From Bacteroides sp. (GTDB lineage: Bacteria; Bacteroidota; Bacteroidia; Bacteroidales; Bacteroidaceae), in assembly GCA_022648295.1 (NCBI GenBank), contig JALCME010000029.1, forward strand, positions 1 through 46,141: DNA of 46,141 bases, given 5' to 3'. Both the position numbers and the translations under genes were made by a program. Below are positions 1 through 8,675 of this stretch, piece by piece (position 1 is the stretch's first letter; each line of letters begins with the position of its first letter). The notes below the pieces were generated by a model, which saw only the letters and a program-made list of their open reading frames with translations, searched no databases and was not told where the DNA came from.

Positions 1-246
1 ACAGAATCTGGTATCTTACATGAGATGCAGAAGAAATGCCCGCAGAAGACGTTTATTCCGGCTCCTCCAAACGATAGTACTTGTGCATGTAATGAATGTA
101 GTTACATGCGTTTAAATACGCTTGAAAAGCTTTATAATTGCTTAAGAGATGAATCTCCTGAGATAAAGGTGGATGCTGCGATTGCAGAAAAGGCGGTAAA
201 GCCTATAAAAAGAATGTTGGATATTTCTGAAAAATTAGGGCTTTAG
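1..246 (+). CDS. nadA: Quinolinate synthase NadA, C-terminal part (5' end outside window)
   Basis: The reading frame is open from base 1 and ends at TAG/TAA position 246, so only about the last 81 codons are present. NadA condenses iminoaspartate with dihydroxyacetone phosphate to quinolinate in de novo NAD synthesis and carries a [4Fe-4S] cluster. The visible segment TESGILHEMQKKCPQK followed by CACNECSYMRLNTLEKLYNC is the typical NadA ending; the CxxC-containing stretch supplies one cluster ligand. The Met at position 25 is internal, not a start. No nad neighbour is visible downstream. Confidence 0.93.
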   Translation, partial: TESGILHEMQKKCPQKTFIPAPPNDSTCACNECSYMRLNTLEKLYNCLRDESPEIKVDAAIAEKAVKPIKRMLDISEKLGL

Positions 247-278
247 CTATTTTTTAAGGTATAAAGTACCATATTTGG

Positions 279-413
279 GCTGAAAGCACTTCGATTCATT
301 AAAAACGGGCCGAGAAGGGCCTCTGGATAGGATTTGGCTGAAAGCTGAAAGCAACCTGAAACCTTGCTTTCAGCTGGAATGCCGATGTACAAAGGGATAC
401 AGAGGCTGAAAGC
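279..413. repeat. GCTGAAAGC repeat cluster with 12-bp hairpin
   Basis: The word GCTGAAAGC occurs at 279-287, 337-345, 344-352 (overlapping the previous copy) and 405-413. It occurs inverted, as GCTTTCAGC, at 366-374. Copies 344-352 and 366-374 extend into a perfect 12-bp stem (343-354 with 364-375) around a 9-base loop. The hairpin starts 97 bases after the nadA stop. It is not followed by a T run, so it is not a textbook intrinsic terminator, though it could stabilise the nadA mRNA 3' end. Confidence 0.7.
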
Positions 414-484
414 AAAAACCGTTGTTTTTTAAAATTCTGTTATTTAGGGGTTATTTTCCTTACTTTCCATGTTATCATACTCTA

Positions 485-560
485 TTATCAGCGCATGGGA
501 CATATATCTTCCGTACGTTGGATCTATATGTCCTGCACGTTGGAGATAGAGAGCTGATAA
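485..560. repeat. Nested inverted-repeat element with two ACGTTGGA boxes
   Basis: Outer arms TTATCAGC (485-492) and GCTGATAA (553-560) are perfect complements. Inside them GGACATATA (498-506) pairs with TATATGTCC (525-533). Two ACGTTGGA boxes lie 22 bases apart at 515-522 and 537-544. The regular build suggests a small dispersed repeat or a protein-binding element; I cannot name the family. Confidence 0.6.
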
Positions 561-650
561 ATAGCTAAACTAAACCCTTTTCAGGTTATATTGCTTCTTT
601 ACTGTTTATTCGTTAGGCAATTCAATAAAAGACATGGTTAGTTGAAGTGA

Positions 651-716
651 AGTAGATAGTGTGTTGAGACAGGATAGATAATCTGTTGGGGTTAGATAGA
701 TAGTTTGTTTAATGCT
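651..716. repeat. Three degenerate 22-bp tandem repeats
   Basis: Units 651-672, 673-694 and 695-716 align without gaps around the shared pattern TAGATA..T.TGTT. The copies have diverged, so this looks like an old tandem duplication rather than an active microsatellite. Confidence 0.55.
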
Positions 717-733
717 AACGCATTATCTTTTTT

Positions 734-806
734 GCTCTTACAATAACTAATTATATTCTTAGCTTATTGATTTTTGCCTTTACTAAATTAGATATATTGT
801 AAGAGC
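734..806. repeat. 12-bp perfect inverted repeat flanking AT-rich loop
   Basis: GCTCTTACAATA (734-745) is the exact reverse complement of TATTGTAAGAGC (795-806). Inner words CTAATT and AATTAG extend the pairing. On the plus strand the right arm is followed by a T-rich stretch, which would suit transcript ending from the left. On the minus strand, downstream of rdgB, it is followed by an A run, so it is a poor intrinsic terminator for rdgB. Confidence 0.6.
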
Positions 807-824
807 TTATTTATTTTATAATTA

Positions 825-1406
825 TTATATACTTTCGAGGAACTTACATAGTTTATGAGTAGCCTGTGCGCGATGGCTTATCTTGTTTTTTATTTCGTTA
901 CCCATTTCTGCAAAAGTTTGTGTATATCCTTCAGGAACAAAAATAGGATCGTATCCAAAACCGGAAGTGCCTTTTCTTACTTTTATAATTTCTCCTTTTA
1001 TAATGCCTTCAAAGAGATGTTCCTTACCATTTAGGATAAGAGCAAAAACAGTTCTGAATTGCGCTTTACGATTTTCTATTCCTTCTAAAGCTTTTAATAG
1101 CTTTTTCATATTTGCTTCTGAATCATGCTCTTCTCCTGCATATCGGGCTGAATAAACTCCCGGCGCTCCATTCAGGGCATCTACTTCCAATCCCGTATCA
1201 TCTCCGAAACAATTCAATTGATAGTTTTTGTAGATATATCGGGCTTTCAATAAAGCATTTCCTTCCAGTGTGTCTGCAGTTTCAGGAATATCTACCTTAC
1301 AGTTGATGTCTTTTAAACTGAGTAATTCTATTTTGTTACATAGAATAGCAGTTACTTCTTCTAACTTATGGATGTTGTTTGTAGCAAATACAAATTTTTT
1401 CTTCAT
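825..1406 (-). CDS. rdgB: XTP/dITP diphosphatase (RdgB/HAM1 family)
   Basis: This enzyme hydrolyses non-canonical purine triphosphates (ITP, dITP, XTP) to monophosphates and so keeps deaminated bases out of nucleic acids. The 193-residue length is normal for the family. Visible signatures are the N-terminal ATNNIHKLEEV substrate loop (about residues 8-18), the metal-binding DDTGLEVDALNGAPGVYSAR stretch from residue 69, a GFGYDPIF segment, and SHR near residue 177 that contacts the base. It lies 32 bases downstream of the YitT-like gene and is probably the last gene of the leuS operon. Confidence 0.95.
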   Translation of the reverse strand: MKKKFVFATNNIHKLEEVTAILCNKIELLSLKDINCKVDIPETADTLEGNALLKARYIYKNYQLNCFGDDTGLEVDALNGAPGVYSARYAGEEHDSEANMKKLLKALEGIENRKAQFRTVFALILNGKEHLFEGIIKGEIIKVRKGTSGFGYDPIFVPEGYTQTFAEMGNEIKNKISHRAQATHKLCKFLESI

Positions 1407-1438
1407 AATAGATAGTATGATTTATTGTTGTATGTTTG

Positions 1439-2341
1439 TTATTTTATTTTTATTCTATCAAATCCTTCACCGTAAACTCCAATTACGGAACTTTGGGAAA
1501 TAAAAGCATTAGGGTCTATATCTTTAACTAAACGGAATATATCTACGGATTGACGTTTATAAGCCAATACTACTAATACTTTTACATTGTGTTTGCTATA
1601 CCATCCCATTCCGTCAAGTACGGTCACTCCGCGGTGAGTCTCTTTAGTAATCCGGTCTGCTATTTTCTCATATTCCTTTGAAAAAATAAAGAACTGTACG
1701 GATTGACGTGCACTGTTAACAATATAATCAAGGACAAACCCTATTACAAACAGAGTAACAAAACCGAAAATAACCCGTCGCCAGTCATAAAATACAAAAT
1801 AACAGGAGCTGATGATGATAACATCACAAGCCATAATCATGCGTCCAAGAGTAATATCATGGTACTTATTGATGATAGCAGCGATGATATCTGTTCCACC
1901 AGTGCTTCCGTTACAATTAAATACGACTCCCAATCCTATACCACACATTGCTGCACCTATCAAACAGGCCATAAAGTCTTGTCCCGGTCCAAGTATGAGA
2001 GGTGGAGTTTCATTTGATCCGTTTATAAGTACTTGGAAAAGCCATAAGAGAAAAGTAAGCATAAAGATGGCATAAGTTGTCTTTATACTGAATTTGGGAC
2101 CCAGTATTTTAATGGCAAATGTCATCAGGAAGGCATTGATGATAAAATATGACCATTGGATAGGAAATCCTGTGGAATAATAAATAATGGCACCAATACC
2201 CGTAGTTCCTCCTGTAGTTATCTGGTAGGGTATCAGAAATGCCGCCCATCCTAAAGAATAACAGACAAGACCGATAGTAATGAAGAAATAATCTTTCAAT
2301 TCCCTCATTACTTCCACTTTAGTTGGTTTTGCTATTTGCAT
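1439..2341 (-). CDS. YitT family membrane protein with C-terminal DUF2179 domain
   Basis: A 300-residue inner-membrane protein of the YitT/DUF161 family. The N-terminal two thirds hold several hydrophobic helices with glycine-rich turns (for example ITTGGTTGIGAIIYYSTG and NGSTGGTDIIAAIIN), typical of the family. The last 80 or so residues form the soluble DUF2179 domain (DRITKETHRGVTVLDGMGWY). The transported substrate, if any, is unknown for most members. It begins 5 bases after leuS and is followed by rdgB, so co-transcription is likely. The family call is firm; the function is not known. Confidence 0.88.
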   Translation of the reverse strand: MQIAKPTKVEVMRELKDYFFITIGLVCYSLGWAAFLIPYQITTGGTTGIGAIIYYSTGFPIQWSYFIINAFLMTFAIKILGPKFSIKTTYAIFMLTFLLWLFQVLINGSNETPPLILGPGQDFMACLIGAAMCGIGLGVVFNCNGSTGGTDIIAAIINKYHDITLGRMIMACDVIIISSCYFVFYDWRRVIFGFVTLFVIGFVLDYIVNSARQSVQFFIFSKEYEKIADRITKETHRGVTVLDGMGWYSKHNVKVLVVLAYKRQSVDIFRLVKDIDPNAFISQSSVIGVYGEGFDRIKIK

Positions 2342-2346
2342 AGATG

Positions 2347-5184
2347 TTATTTAACAACAATATTGATAATTTTTTTGGGTACGACAATAACTTTAACAAC
2401 AGACTTTCCTTCCATCCATTTTTCAGAGCGTTCATCAGCTAATACAGCTGTTTGAATGGTTTCTGAAGTTGCATCAATTGGAAATTCCATATTAAAACGA
2501 GCTTTTCCATTAAAGGAAACGGTATAGTTAACAGCATCTTCTTTTAGATATTCTTCATTGTAGACAGGCCATTTAGCATCACATACGGAACCTTTGTTGC
2601 CTAATGTTTCCCATAATTCTTCGCAAACATGAGGAGCGAAGGGAGCCAGAACGATAACAAGTTGGTTTAATATCTCCTTTTTACTGCACTTCATACCAAA
2701 CAGTTCATTGACACAAATCATAAAGGCACTTACAGATGTATTATAGGAAAATTGTTCTATATCATTTGTTACTTTCTTTATTAATTTGTGTAGTGATTTA
2801 AGTTCCTCTTTATTGGCTGGTTCTTCAGTAACAATGTATTGACTGGTACGATCGTAGAATAGAGACCAAAGTTTTTTGATGAACCTGTGTACACCGTCAA
2901 TACCATTGGTATCCCAGGGTTTGGATTGTTCTACCGGACCTAGGAACATTTCATACATGCGTAATGTGTCGGCACCGAACTTTTCTACAATCATATCCGG
3001 GTTAACCACATTAAACATGGATTTACTCATCTTTTCCACTGCCCATCCGCAGATGTATTTTCCATCTTCAAGGATAAATTCGGCGGTAGCATATTCGGGA
3101 CGCCAGGCTTTAAAGGCTTCGACGTCCAATATATCATTGGATACGATATTCACATCTACATGGAGTGGGGTAGTATCGTATTTATCTTTCAGATTCAGAG
3201 TTACAAAGGTATTGCTATCTTTAATACGATATACGAAATTGCTTCGTCCCTGAATCATACCTTGATTTATCAGTTTCTGAAAAGGTTCTTCTTTGACCGA
3301 TACTCCAAGGTCGTGCAAGAATTTATTCCAAAAGCGGGAATAGATTAGGTGTCCGGTGGCATGTTCTGTACCTCCTACGTAGAGATCTACATTTTGCCAA
3401 TATCGGTCTGCCTTTTCCGAAACCAGTGCTTCATGATTACGCGGATCCATGTAACGCAGATAATAAGCGCTTGATCCGGCAAATCCCGGCATGGTATTCA
3501 GTTCCAGTGGGAATATGGTAATATGATCTATCTTTTCGTTTTCGACTACGCATTTGTTTATAGTATTCCAAGCCCATTTTGTTGCATTACCCAATGGAGG
3601 TTCACCGGTTTCCGTAGGCAGGAATTTGGAAACTTCCGGTAACTGGAGTGGGAGGGAGGATTCGTCAATCATATAAGGCATATTCTCTTTATAATATACC
3701 GGGAATGGTTCTCCCCAATAGCGTTGACGAGAGAAAATAGCGTCACGCAGACGATAGTTTACTTTTATCCTTCCTAATTTGTTTTCCTCCACGTATTTTT
3801 TAGTAGCGGCAATTGCTTCTTTAATAGTGAGTCCGTTTAAAGATAAATTGCAATAGGGAGTAACATTTGGTTTTGGTGAATTGCAAACGATGCCTTCTTT
3901 GGCATCAAAACTTTCTTCGCTAACATCGCAACCTTCCACCAGCGGGCGAATTTCCAATCCGAAATGTTTAGCAAAGGCATAGTCACGACTGTCGTGTGCA
4001 GGTACCGCCATAATAGCTCCCGTACCATACCCTGCCAATACATAATCACTGATCCAGATAGGTACTGCTTCACCTGTGAAGGGATTGATAGCATAACTTC
4101 CTGAGAATACTCCGCTCACACTACGGTCGGCAATGCGTTCGCGTTCGGTACGCTTCTTTGTTCGTTCCAAATAAGCATTTACTTCTGTTTTTTGCTCTTT
4201 GGTGGTGACTTGTGACACTAATTCACTTTCGGGCGCTAATACCATGAAAGTAACACCAAACATAGTATCTGCACGCGTAGTAAATATGGTAAATTCAATA
4301 TTACTATCTTTTACAGTAAAACGGACTTCCGTACCCTCACTACGTCCAATCCAGTTACGTTGGGTTTCTTTCAGTGAGTCGGTCCAGTCAATCGTGTCCA
4401 GTCCATCGAGTAAGCGTTGTGCATAAGCAGACACCCGAAGGCACCATTGGCGCATCTTTTTCTGTATAACAGGATATCCACCACGTTCAGAAACGCCATC
4501 CACCACTTCATCGTTGGCCAATACGGTTCCCAATTCGGGACACCAGTTGACCATTGTCTCACCCAAGTAGGCGATACGATAATTCATCAGGATTTCCTGT
4601 TGTTCTTTCTCTGTTTTTGCTTTCCATTCATTGGCTGTAAATTCAAGTTCTTCGCTACAAGCAATATTCATGCCTTTAGTGCCTATACTTTCGAAAGCCT
4701 GGATTAATTCATCAATCGGGCGGGCCTGTTTTTCATCATTGCAGTAGTAACTGTTAAACATCTTCTGAAAAGCCCATTGCGTCCATTGATAGTATTCCGG
4801 TTCACAGGTCTTTATTTCTCTGCTCCAGTCAAAAGAAAAGCCTATTTTATCCAATTGTTCCCGGTAGCGTTTGATGTTTGCTTCGGTCGTAATTTCAGGA
4901 TGTTGTCCGGTTTGTATGGCATATTGTTCTGCCGGAAGTCCATAAGCATCATACCCCATTGGATTCAGGACATTGAAACCTTGTAGTCGCTTGTAGCGGG
5001 CATAAATATCCGAAGCAATATATCCTAACGGATGTCCTACATGTAATCCTGCACCCGAAGGATAAGGAAACATGTTAAGTACATAATATTTAGGTTTTGC
5101 TTCATTTTCCGTTACTTGATAGGTCTTATTTTCCACCCACCGTTCCTGCCATTTCTTTTCAATTTCCTTGAAATTGTATTCCAT
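2347..5184 (-). CDS. leuS: Leucine--tRNA ligase
   Basis: Class I aminoacyl-tRNA synthetase that charges tRNA-Leu. The HIGH motif appears as HVGH (residues 48-51, in PYPSGAGLHVGHPLGY) and the KMSKS loop at residues 718-722. Between them lies the editing (CP1) insertion with the conserved TTRADTMFGVTFMVLAPE stretch and GTGAIMAVPAHDSRD. The C-terminal anticodon-binding helical domain is present. At 945 residues it is somewhat longer than the E. coli enzyme (860), as is usual in Bacteroides. It is the first gene of a likely operon with the YitT-like gene and rdgB. Confidence 0.97.
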   Translation of the reverse strand: MEYNFKEIEKKWQERWVENKTYQVTENEAKPKYYVLNMFPYPSGAGLHVGHPLGYIASDIYARYKRLQGFNVLNPMGYDAYGLPAEQYAIQTGQHPEITTEANIKRYREQLDKIGFSFDWSREIKTCEPEYYQWTQWAFQKMFNSYYCNDEKQARPIDELIQAFESIGTKGMNIACSEELEFTANEWKAKTEKEQQEILMNYRIAYLGETMVNWCPELGTVLANDEVVDGVSERGGYPVIQKKMRQWCLRVSAYAQRLLDGLDTIDWTDSLKETQRNWIGRSEGTEVRFTVKDSNIEFTIFTTRADTMFGVTFMVLAPESELVSQVTTKEQKTEVNAYLERTKKRTERERIADRSVSGVFSGSYAINPFTGEAVPIWISDYVLAGYGTGAIMAVPAHDSRDYAFAKHFGLEIRPLVEGCDVSEESFDAKEGIVCNSPKPNVTPYCNLSLNGLTIKEAIAATKKYVEENKLGRIKVNYRLRDAIFSRQRYWGEPFPVYYKENMPYMIDESSLPLQLPEVSKFLPTETGEPPLGNATKWAWNTINKCVVENEKIDHITIFPLELNTMPGFAGSSAYYLRYMDPRNHEALVSEKADRYWQNVDLYVGGTEHATGHLIYSRFWNKFLHDLGVSVKEEPFQKLINQGMIQGRSNFVYRIKDSNTFVTLNLKDKYDTTPLHVDVNIVSNDILDVEAFKAWRPEYATAEFILEDGKYICGWAVEKMSKSMFNVVNPDMIVEKFGADTLRMYEMFLGPVEQSKPWDTNGIDGVHRFIKKLWSLFYDRTSQYIVTEEPANKEELKSLHKLIKKVTNDIEQFSYNTSVSAFMICVNELFGMKCSKKEILNQLVIVLAPFAPHVCEELWETLGNKGSVCDAKWPVYNEEYLKEDAVNYTVSFNGKARFNMEFPIDATSETIQTAVLADERSEKWMEGKSVVKVIVVPKKIINIVVK

Positions 5185-5242
5185 GATGGTTTTCTTATGT
5201 TATTTTTTGGTTGATACTTAGTTACCTGATTTGTAAGTGGTG

Positions 5243-5250
5243 CAAATTTA
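5243..5250 (-). promoter_or_regulatory. Putative -7 box for leuS
   Basis: On the minus strand this reads TAAATTTG, an exact match to the Bacteroidota -7 consensus TAnnTTTG, about 60 bases before the leuS start. No TTTG was seen at the -33 spacing, so the call rests on the -7 box alone. Confidence 0.5.
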
Positions 5251-5304
5251 CAGGTTTATTTTCAGATTTGTAGTGTAGCTAACGAAAAAACAGTGGAAAT
5301 GACC

Positions 5305-5312
5305 TATCTTTG
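5305..5312 (+). promoter_or_regulatory. Putative -7 box for the EamA transporter gene
   Basis: TATCTTTG matches TAnnTTTG exactly. Transcription would start at about 5318, too close for the ATG at 5323 to have a leader, so this favours the ATG at 5335 as the real start. Confidence 0.5.
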
Positions 5313-5334
5313 CCCTTAGTTTATGGAATTGTAC

Positions 5335-6216
5335 ATGAATACAAATAAAAATTACATCTATCACTTACTGGCCATTCTTACCGTAATAATTTGGGGATTA
5401 ACATTTATTTCCACTAAAGTATTAATCAAAAACGGGCTTTCTCCCCAAGAGATTTTCTTACTACGTTTTTTAATGGCTTATATAGGCATTTGGTTTATTT
5501 CTCCCCATCGTCTATTGGCGAATAACTGGAAACATGAACTTTGGCTGCTTGCCGGAGGGGCGACTGGTGGTTCCATTTATTTTTTAGCAGAAAACACGGC
5601 ATTAGGAATTACCACAGCATCAAATGTTTCCTTTATTGTATGTACTTCTCCGTTATTTACTACTTTTCTTTCTTTGTTTTTTTACAAAAAAGAGAAAGTA
5701 ACTCCTATTTTGGTGGGAGGATCTGTATTGGCATTGATCGGGGTACTTTTAATTGTGTACAATGGTAGTTTTGTATTAAAAGTATCTCCTGTTGGAGATT
5801 TTCTTTCTTTAGTGGCAGCTTTATCGTGGGCTTTTTATAGTTTGATAGTAAAGAAATTATCTGCTTTTTATGATTCTATATTTATTACCCGAAAAGTGTT
5901 CTTTTACGGAATACTGACAGTACTCCCAGCTTTCATATTTAGTCCGTGGAGAACTCGTTTTTCTTCACTTGTTGAAACTTCGGTATTATTGAATTTATTA
6001 TTCCTTGGTGTGCTTGCCTCTTTAATCTGTTATGCTATATGGAATTTAGCATTGAAACATTTGGGAACAATCCGTGCTACTAATTATATTTATCTTGTTC
6101 CACTAGTTACTTTTATCGGGTCATCGGCGTTGCTTAATGAAGAGGTTACCGTTGTTTCTTTTATTGGTTCTGTTTTAATACTGGCTGGTGTGTATATTGC
6201 AGAAAAGAAGGTATGA
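5335..6216 (+). CDS. DMT superfamily transporter (EamA family)
   Basis: An inner-membrane protein of about 293 residues with ten predicted hydrophobic segments arranged as two EamA repeats, the layout of drug/metabolite exporters such as RhaT/YdcZ relatives. The first helix AILTVIIWGLTFISTKVLI and the late GTIRATNYIYLVPLVTFIGS stretch are characteristic. The second repeat ends with VLILAGVYIAEKK. The substrate cannot be read from sequence. An in-frame ATG at 5323 exists, but it lies almost on the likely transcription start, so 5335 is preferred. It is a single gene divergent from leuS. Confidence 0.9.
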   Translation: MNTNKNYIYHLLAILTVIIWGLTFISTKVLIKNGLSPQEIFLLRFLMAYIGIWFISPHRLLANNWKHELWLLAGGATGGSIYFLAENTALGITTASNVSFIVCTSPLFTTFLSLFFYKKEKVTPILVGGSVLALIGVLLIVYNGSFVLKVSPVGDFLSLVAALSWAFYSLIVKKLSAFYDSIFITRKVFFYGILTVLPAFIFSPWRTRFSSLVETSVLLNLLFLGVLASLICYAIWNLALKHLGTIRATNYIYLVPLVTFIGSSALLNEEVTVVSFIGSVLILAGVYIAEKKV

Positions 6217-6309
6217 ATGATACTGATAATTTTTCTATTATTAGCAACCTTTTGTTCTTATAAAAAGGAAATCATTCAATATTGATTTGAATGGTTTATG
6301 ATTAAAAGA

Positions 6310-6406
6310 AAAGAGGACGTTATAAGAACTTAAGAAGTTAAAGTTCTCTTTTTTCTATATATTTTGGGGAAGAAGTGAGAAAACTTAATATTTTGACGTC
6401 CTCTTT
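6310..6406. terminator. Nested bidirectional terminator-like stem-loop
   Basis: Outer arms AAAGAGGACGT (6310-6320) and ACGTCCTCTTT (6396-6406) are perfect complements. Inside, AGAACTT (6325-6331) pairs with AAGTTCT (6341-6347) and is followed by a T-rich tail, which would end the plus-strand EamA transcript. On the minus strand the outer stem is followed by a T-rich stretch that would end the PUL transcript. The location between two convergent genes fits a shared terminator. Confidence 0.55.
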
Positions 6407-6434
6407 CTTTAGTATAAAATTTGTTGACTGTTTT

Positions 6435-8675
6435 TTATTGTTTTACGTATTCGGGATAGAGTGCACTCCATTTAGAAAATGCTTTTTGTACAGTAGTTAT
6501 TTCATCAGGATGATCTACTTTCCCATAATTTTTAGGTTTTTGTATCCATGCTGTTTCCCAGTCTGTCAACTGATTATAAAAAGTATTTCCTCTTAGTTGT
6601 TCACGACCGGAACGTTTTGGAACAGATGCTTCATCATATCTTTGCCCCTGAAGTAAACAGTTTTGCAACATATCGTAAAATTTCTCCCATCGAGGTTTAT
6701 AATAATCACGGACCAGTCCACTCCATTCTTTCCATGCGTAATCAAACAGAACATCAGGTTCCGGTTGCCCGCCCCATTGTGTAACTTGAAGAGTAGTGTT
6801 GTAATCATAAAGAGCTTTTTCTGTTTTATTAGTTCCCCAGGCAATGGCACTGTTGACGCGTTCTTCAAAACTGTATTCCGGGCGGGTAAGTAATACTTGA
6901 TCCAGATCATTAAGCAAGTTGATGAAACGGGTGCTATGTTTATTGAATCCTTCTATATCTTCCTTTTCAAAACATTCGGCAGCTTTTGCATGAATAAACT
7001 GTCCCAAGTTGGACATCAATTGTCTTTGAATATCTACAATATCAAAGCGGTACCCTTGTGATTTTCCCAGTAAATTAGCATCCTTTAATAACAGACTTTC
7101 GGCTTTTACTAGTGAATTCGGGTCATAGGGAATTTTGAATCCCGAATTTGGGCCGCTTTTCTTGGGATGGACAGCCGGACGTGCAGCTACAATGGAACTC
7201 AATTCCACTCCATTTGTTCCCGGTTTATATGGATTCTCTAATAAGAGCATTAGGGCTTCGTAAGCATTGGATGATTCGGCACCATAGCGGCGCTTAGCAT
7301 AATCTTTCAGCCATGAAGCAATGTCGATAGGACCTTGGTGTATGGGCATTTCAAATGCTAAATCATAATAAACAGGGTTTTGCCCTAATCCTTCCATGAA
7401 TAATCCGCTTCCAACAATGTTCTTTCCTAATTGTACAGCTTTATAGAATTGGTTGGATGCTAAAAGGCGTAGATCACCATGAAGATTGATCCGTCCTCCG
7501 AAATTATGTAAGTTACCGACTACATAAGGGTATCCCCAAAAACTTTCTTTAACAGCATCCTGACTTTGCTTCCAGTAAGCATCAGAAATATCAAGAATGA
7601 CTAAGTCTTTCTTTGGGACAGCTTTTACGATGTTCTCGTGCGGACTCCAGCCTTGCATCACCCATTTCGCTTTAGGGTCAAAGTCTTTAAGGAGTTTAAG
7701 CACAGATTTTCCAACCGTATTTAAATAGGTTGAATCATTACTAATAGGTTTACCTTCATGGAAAGGATCGGTGGCATAAAATCCGTAAGAACCGAATAAT
7801 CGTTTTTCTTCTTCTAAAAATGTATGACCGAATTCTTGGAACAAAGGATCTGTCGGATCAAGTTGAGCCACCGGTGCAAAACCACACCAACCTTCTTTCA
7901 TTTCTATATGGGCATTAGGGTATTTCTCTTTAAATTTTACCGGTACGCATCCCGAATAGCCTTGTTGTATGGGTTGCATTCCCAATTCAATTTCACGATT
8001 GATAATCTGTCTGCCTAATTTGATGTGGCTATCAATCCAACTTTTAGGTAAAGGACCGGCAAAGCTTTCAAGGTTTGTCATCCATTGCCAGGCAAAGTAA
8101 GAAGGACCGACAAGATAATCACGTGCTTCTTTGTCCGTATATCCTATTTTGAGTAAAGTATAATACCACACTCCTTCGAGTCCTACTATAGTGAGTGGCA
8201 TATTAATGCCGTTCATGGCCATAAAGTCCAACTCACGTTGCCAACGGTTCCAATCCCACCAGGTTGCGGAATAGCTGAATGAACAATAATTGAGGTAAAC
8301 ACGCCAACGGGCGTTTATTTTTCCATTAAAAGGTTGTGGAAGAGGTAATTTTTGAGGAAGGTCCAGACGATCTCCACACCACGATAGGTTTACTTGGCAA
8401 TATGTTTTTAGATAATTGTAATAAGCCACAGCCAGAGCAATGGTATTGTTACCTTGGAGTAAAATTTTTCCATTTAGAGTGTTCCAACCGAACTCATCAT
8501 TATCCTTTGATGAGACTATTTGTAAACAGAATTGCTTGGAATATCCGGGGGTTACTCGTTCTATCAAGGCTTTTGCAGCTTTTATTTCCTGTTGCTCTTT
8601 GGATGCTGCTTTTACTTCACAGGTGATACTTCCTGTCAGAAGTATCACCCATAAAATTTTGAATATTGTTTTCAT
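6435..8675 (-). CDS. GH89 alpha-N-acetylglucosaminidase, copy 1
   Basis: A 746-residue secreted or periplasmic glycosidase of family GH89, the family of human NAGLU, which removes terminal alpha-linked GlcNAc. An N-terminal signal peptide (MKTIFKILWVILLTGSITC..., probable cleavage after VKA) precedes the NAGLU N-terminal, catalytic and C-terminal domains. The likely acid/base is Glu307 in ATDPFHEG and the likely nucleophile Glu428 in GLFMEGLGQN; both sit in the context of the known human catalytic glutamates. Its start overlaps the stop of the second GH89 gene by 4 bases, so the pair is translationally coupled. Likely substrates are alpha-GlcNAc-capped mucin glycans or heparan fragments; this is inferred from the family. 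Confidence 0.93.
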   Translation of the reverse strand: MKTIFKILWVILLTGSITCEVKAASKEQQEIKAAKALIERVTPGYSKQFCLQIVSSKDNDEFGWNTLNGKILLQGNNTIALAVAYYNYLKTYCQVNLSWCGDRLDLPQKLPLPQPFNGKINARWRVYLNYCSFSYSATWWDWNRWQRELDFMAMNGINMPLTIVGLEGVWYYTLLKIGYTDKEARDYLVGPSYFAWQWMTNLESFAGPLPKSWIDSHIKLGRQIINREIELGMQPIQQGYSGCVPVKFKEKYPNAHIEMKEGWCGFAPVAQLDPTDPLFQEFGHTFLEEEKRLFGSYGFYATDPFHEGKPISNDSTYLNTVGKSVLKLLKDFDPKAKWVMQGWSPHENIVKAVPKKDLVILDISDAYWKQSQDAVKESFWGYPYVVGNLHNFGGRINLHGDLRLLASNQFYKAVQLGKNIVGSGLFMEGLGQNPVYYDLAFEMPIHQGPIDIASWLKDYAKRRYGAESSNAYEALMLLLENPYKPGTNGVELSSIVAARPAVHPKKSGPNSGFKIPYDPNSLVKAESLLLKDANLLGKSQGYRFDIVDIQRQLMSNLGQFIHAKAAECFEKEDIEGFNKHSTRFINLLNDLDQVLLTRPEYSFEERVNSAIAWGTNKTEKALYDYNTTLQVTQWGGQPEPDVLFDYAWKEWSGLVRDYYKPRWEKFYDMLQNCLLQGQRYDEASVPKRSGREQLRGNTFYNQLTDWETAWIQKPKNYGKVDHPDEITTVQKAFSKWSALYPEYVKQ

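Larger units (their letters stand above)
247..824. other. Gene-free region rich in short repeats and stem-loops
   Basis: No credible ORF lies on either strand in these 578 bases. It holds, in order, a cluster of GCTGAAAGC words, a stem-loop element with two ACGTTGGA boxes, three degenerate 22-bp tandem units and a 12-bp inverted repeat, each listed separately. nadA (plus) ends at its left edge and rdgB (minus) ends at its right, so it lies between convergent genes and does not need to hold promoters. Confidence 0.7.

Noticed and set aside
651..716. CRISPR array
   Set aside because: The units are contiguous with no unique spacers and are degenerate; no cas genes are present.
8120..8126. Further CACGTG hexamers as parS sites (this one and those near 15413, 28536 and 42747)
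   Set aside because: Only the central hexamer matches; the GTT/AAC flanks required for ParB sites are missing, and these sites lie inside genes.
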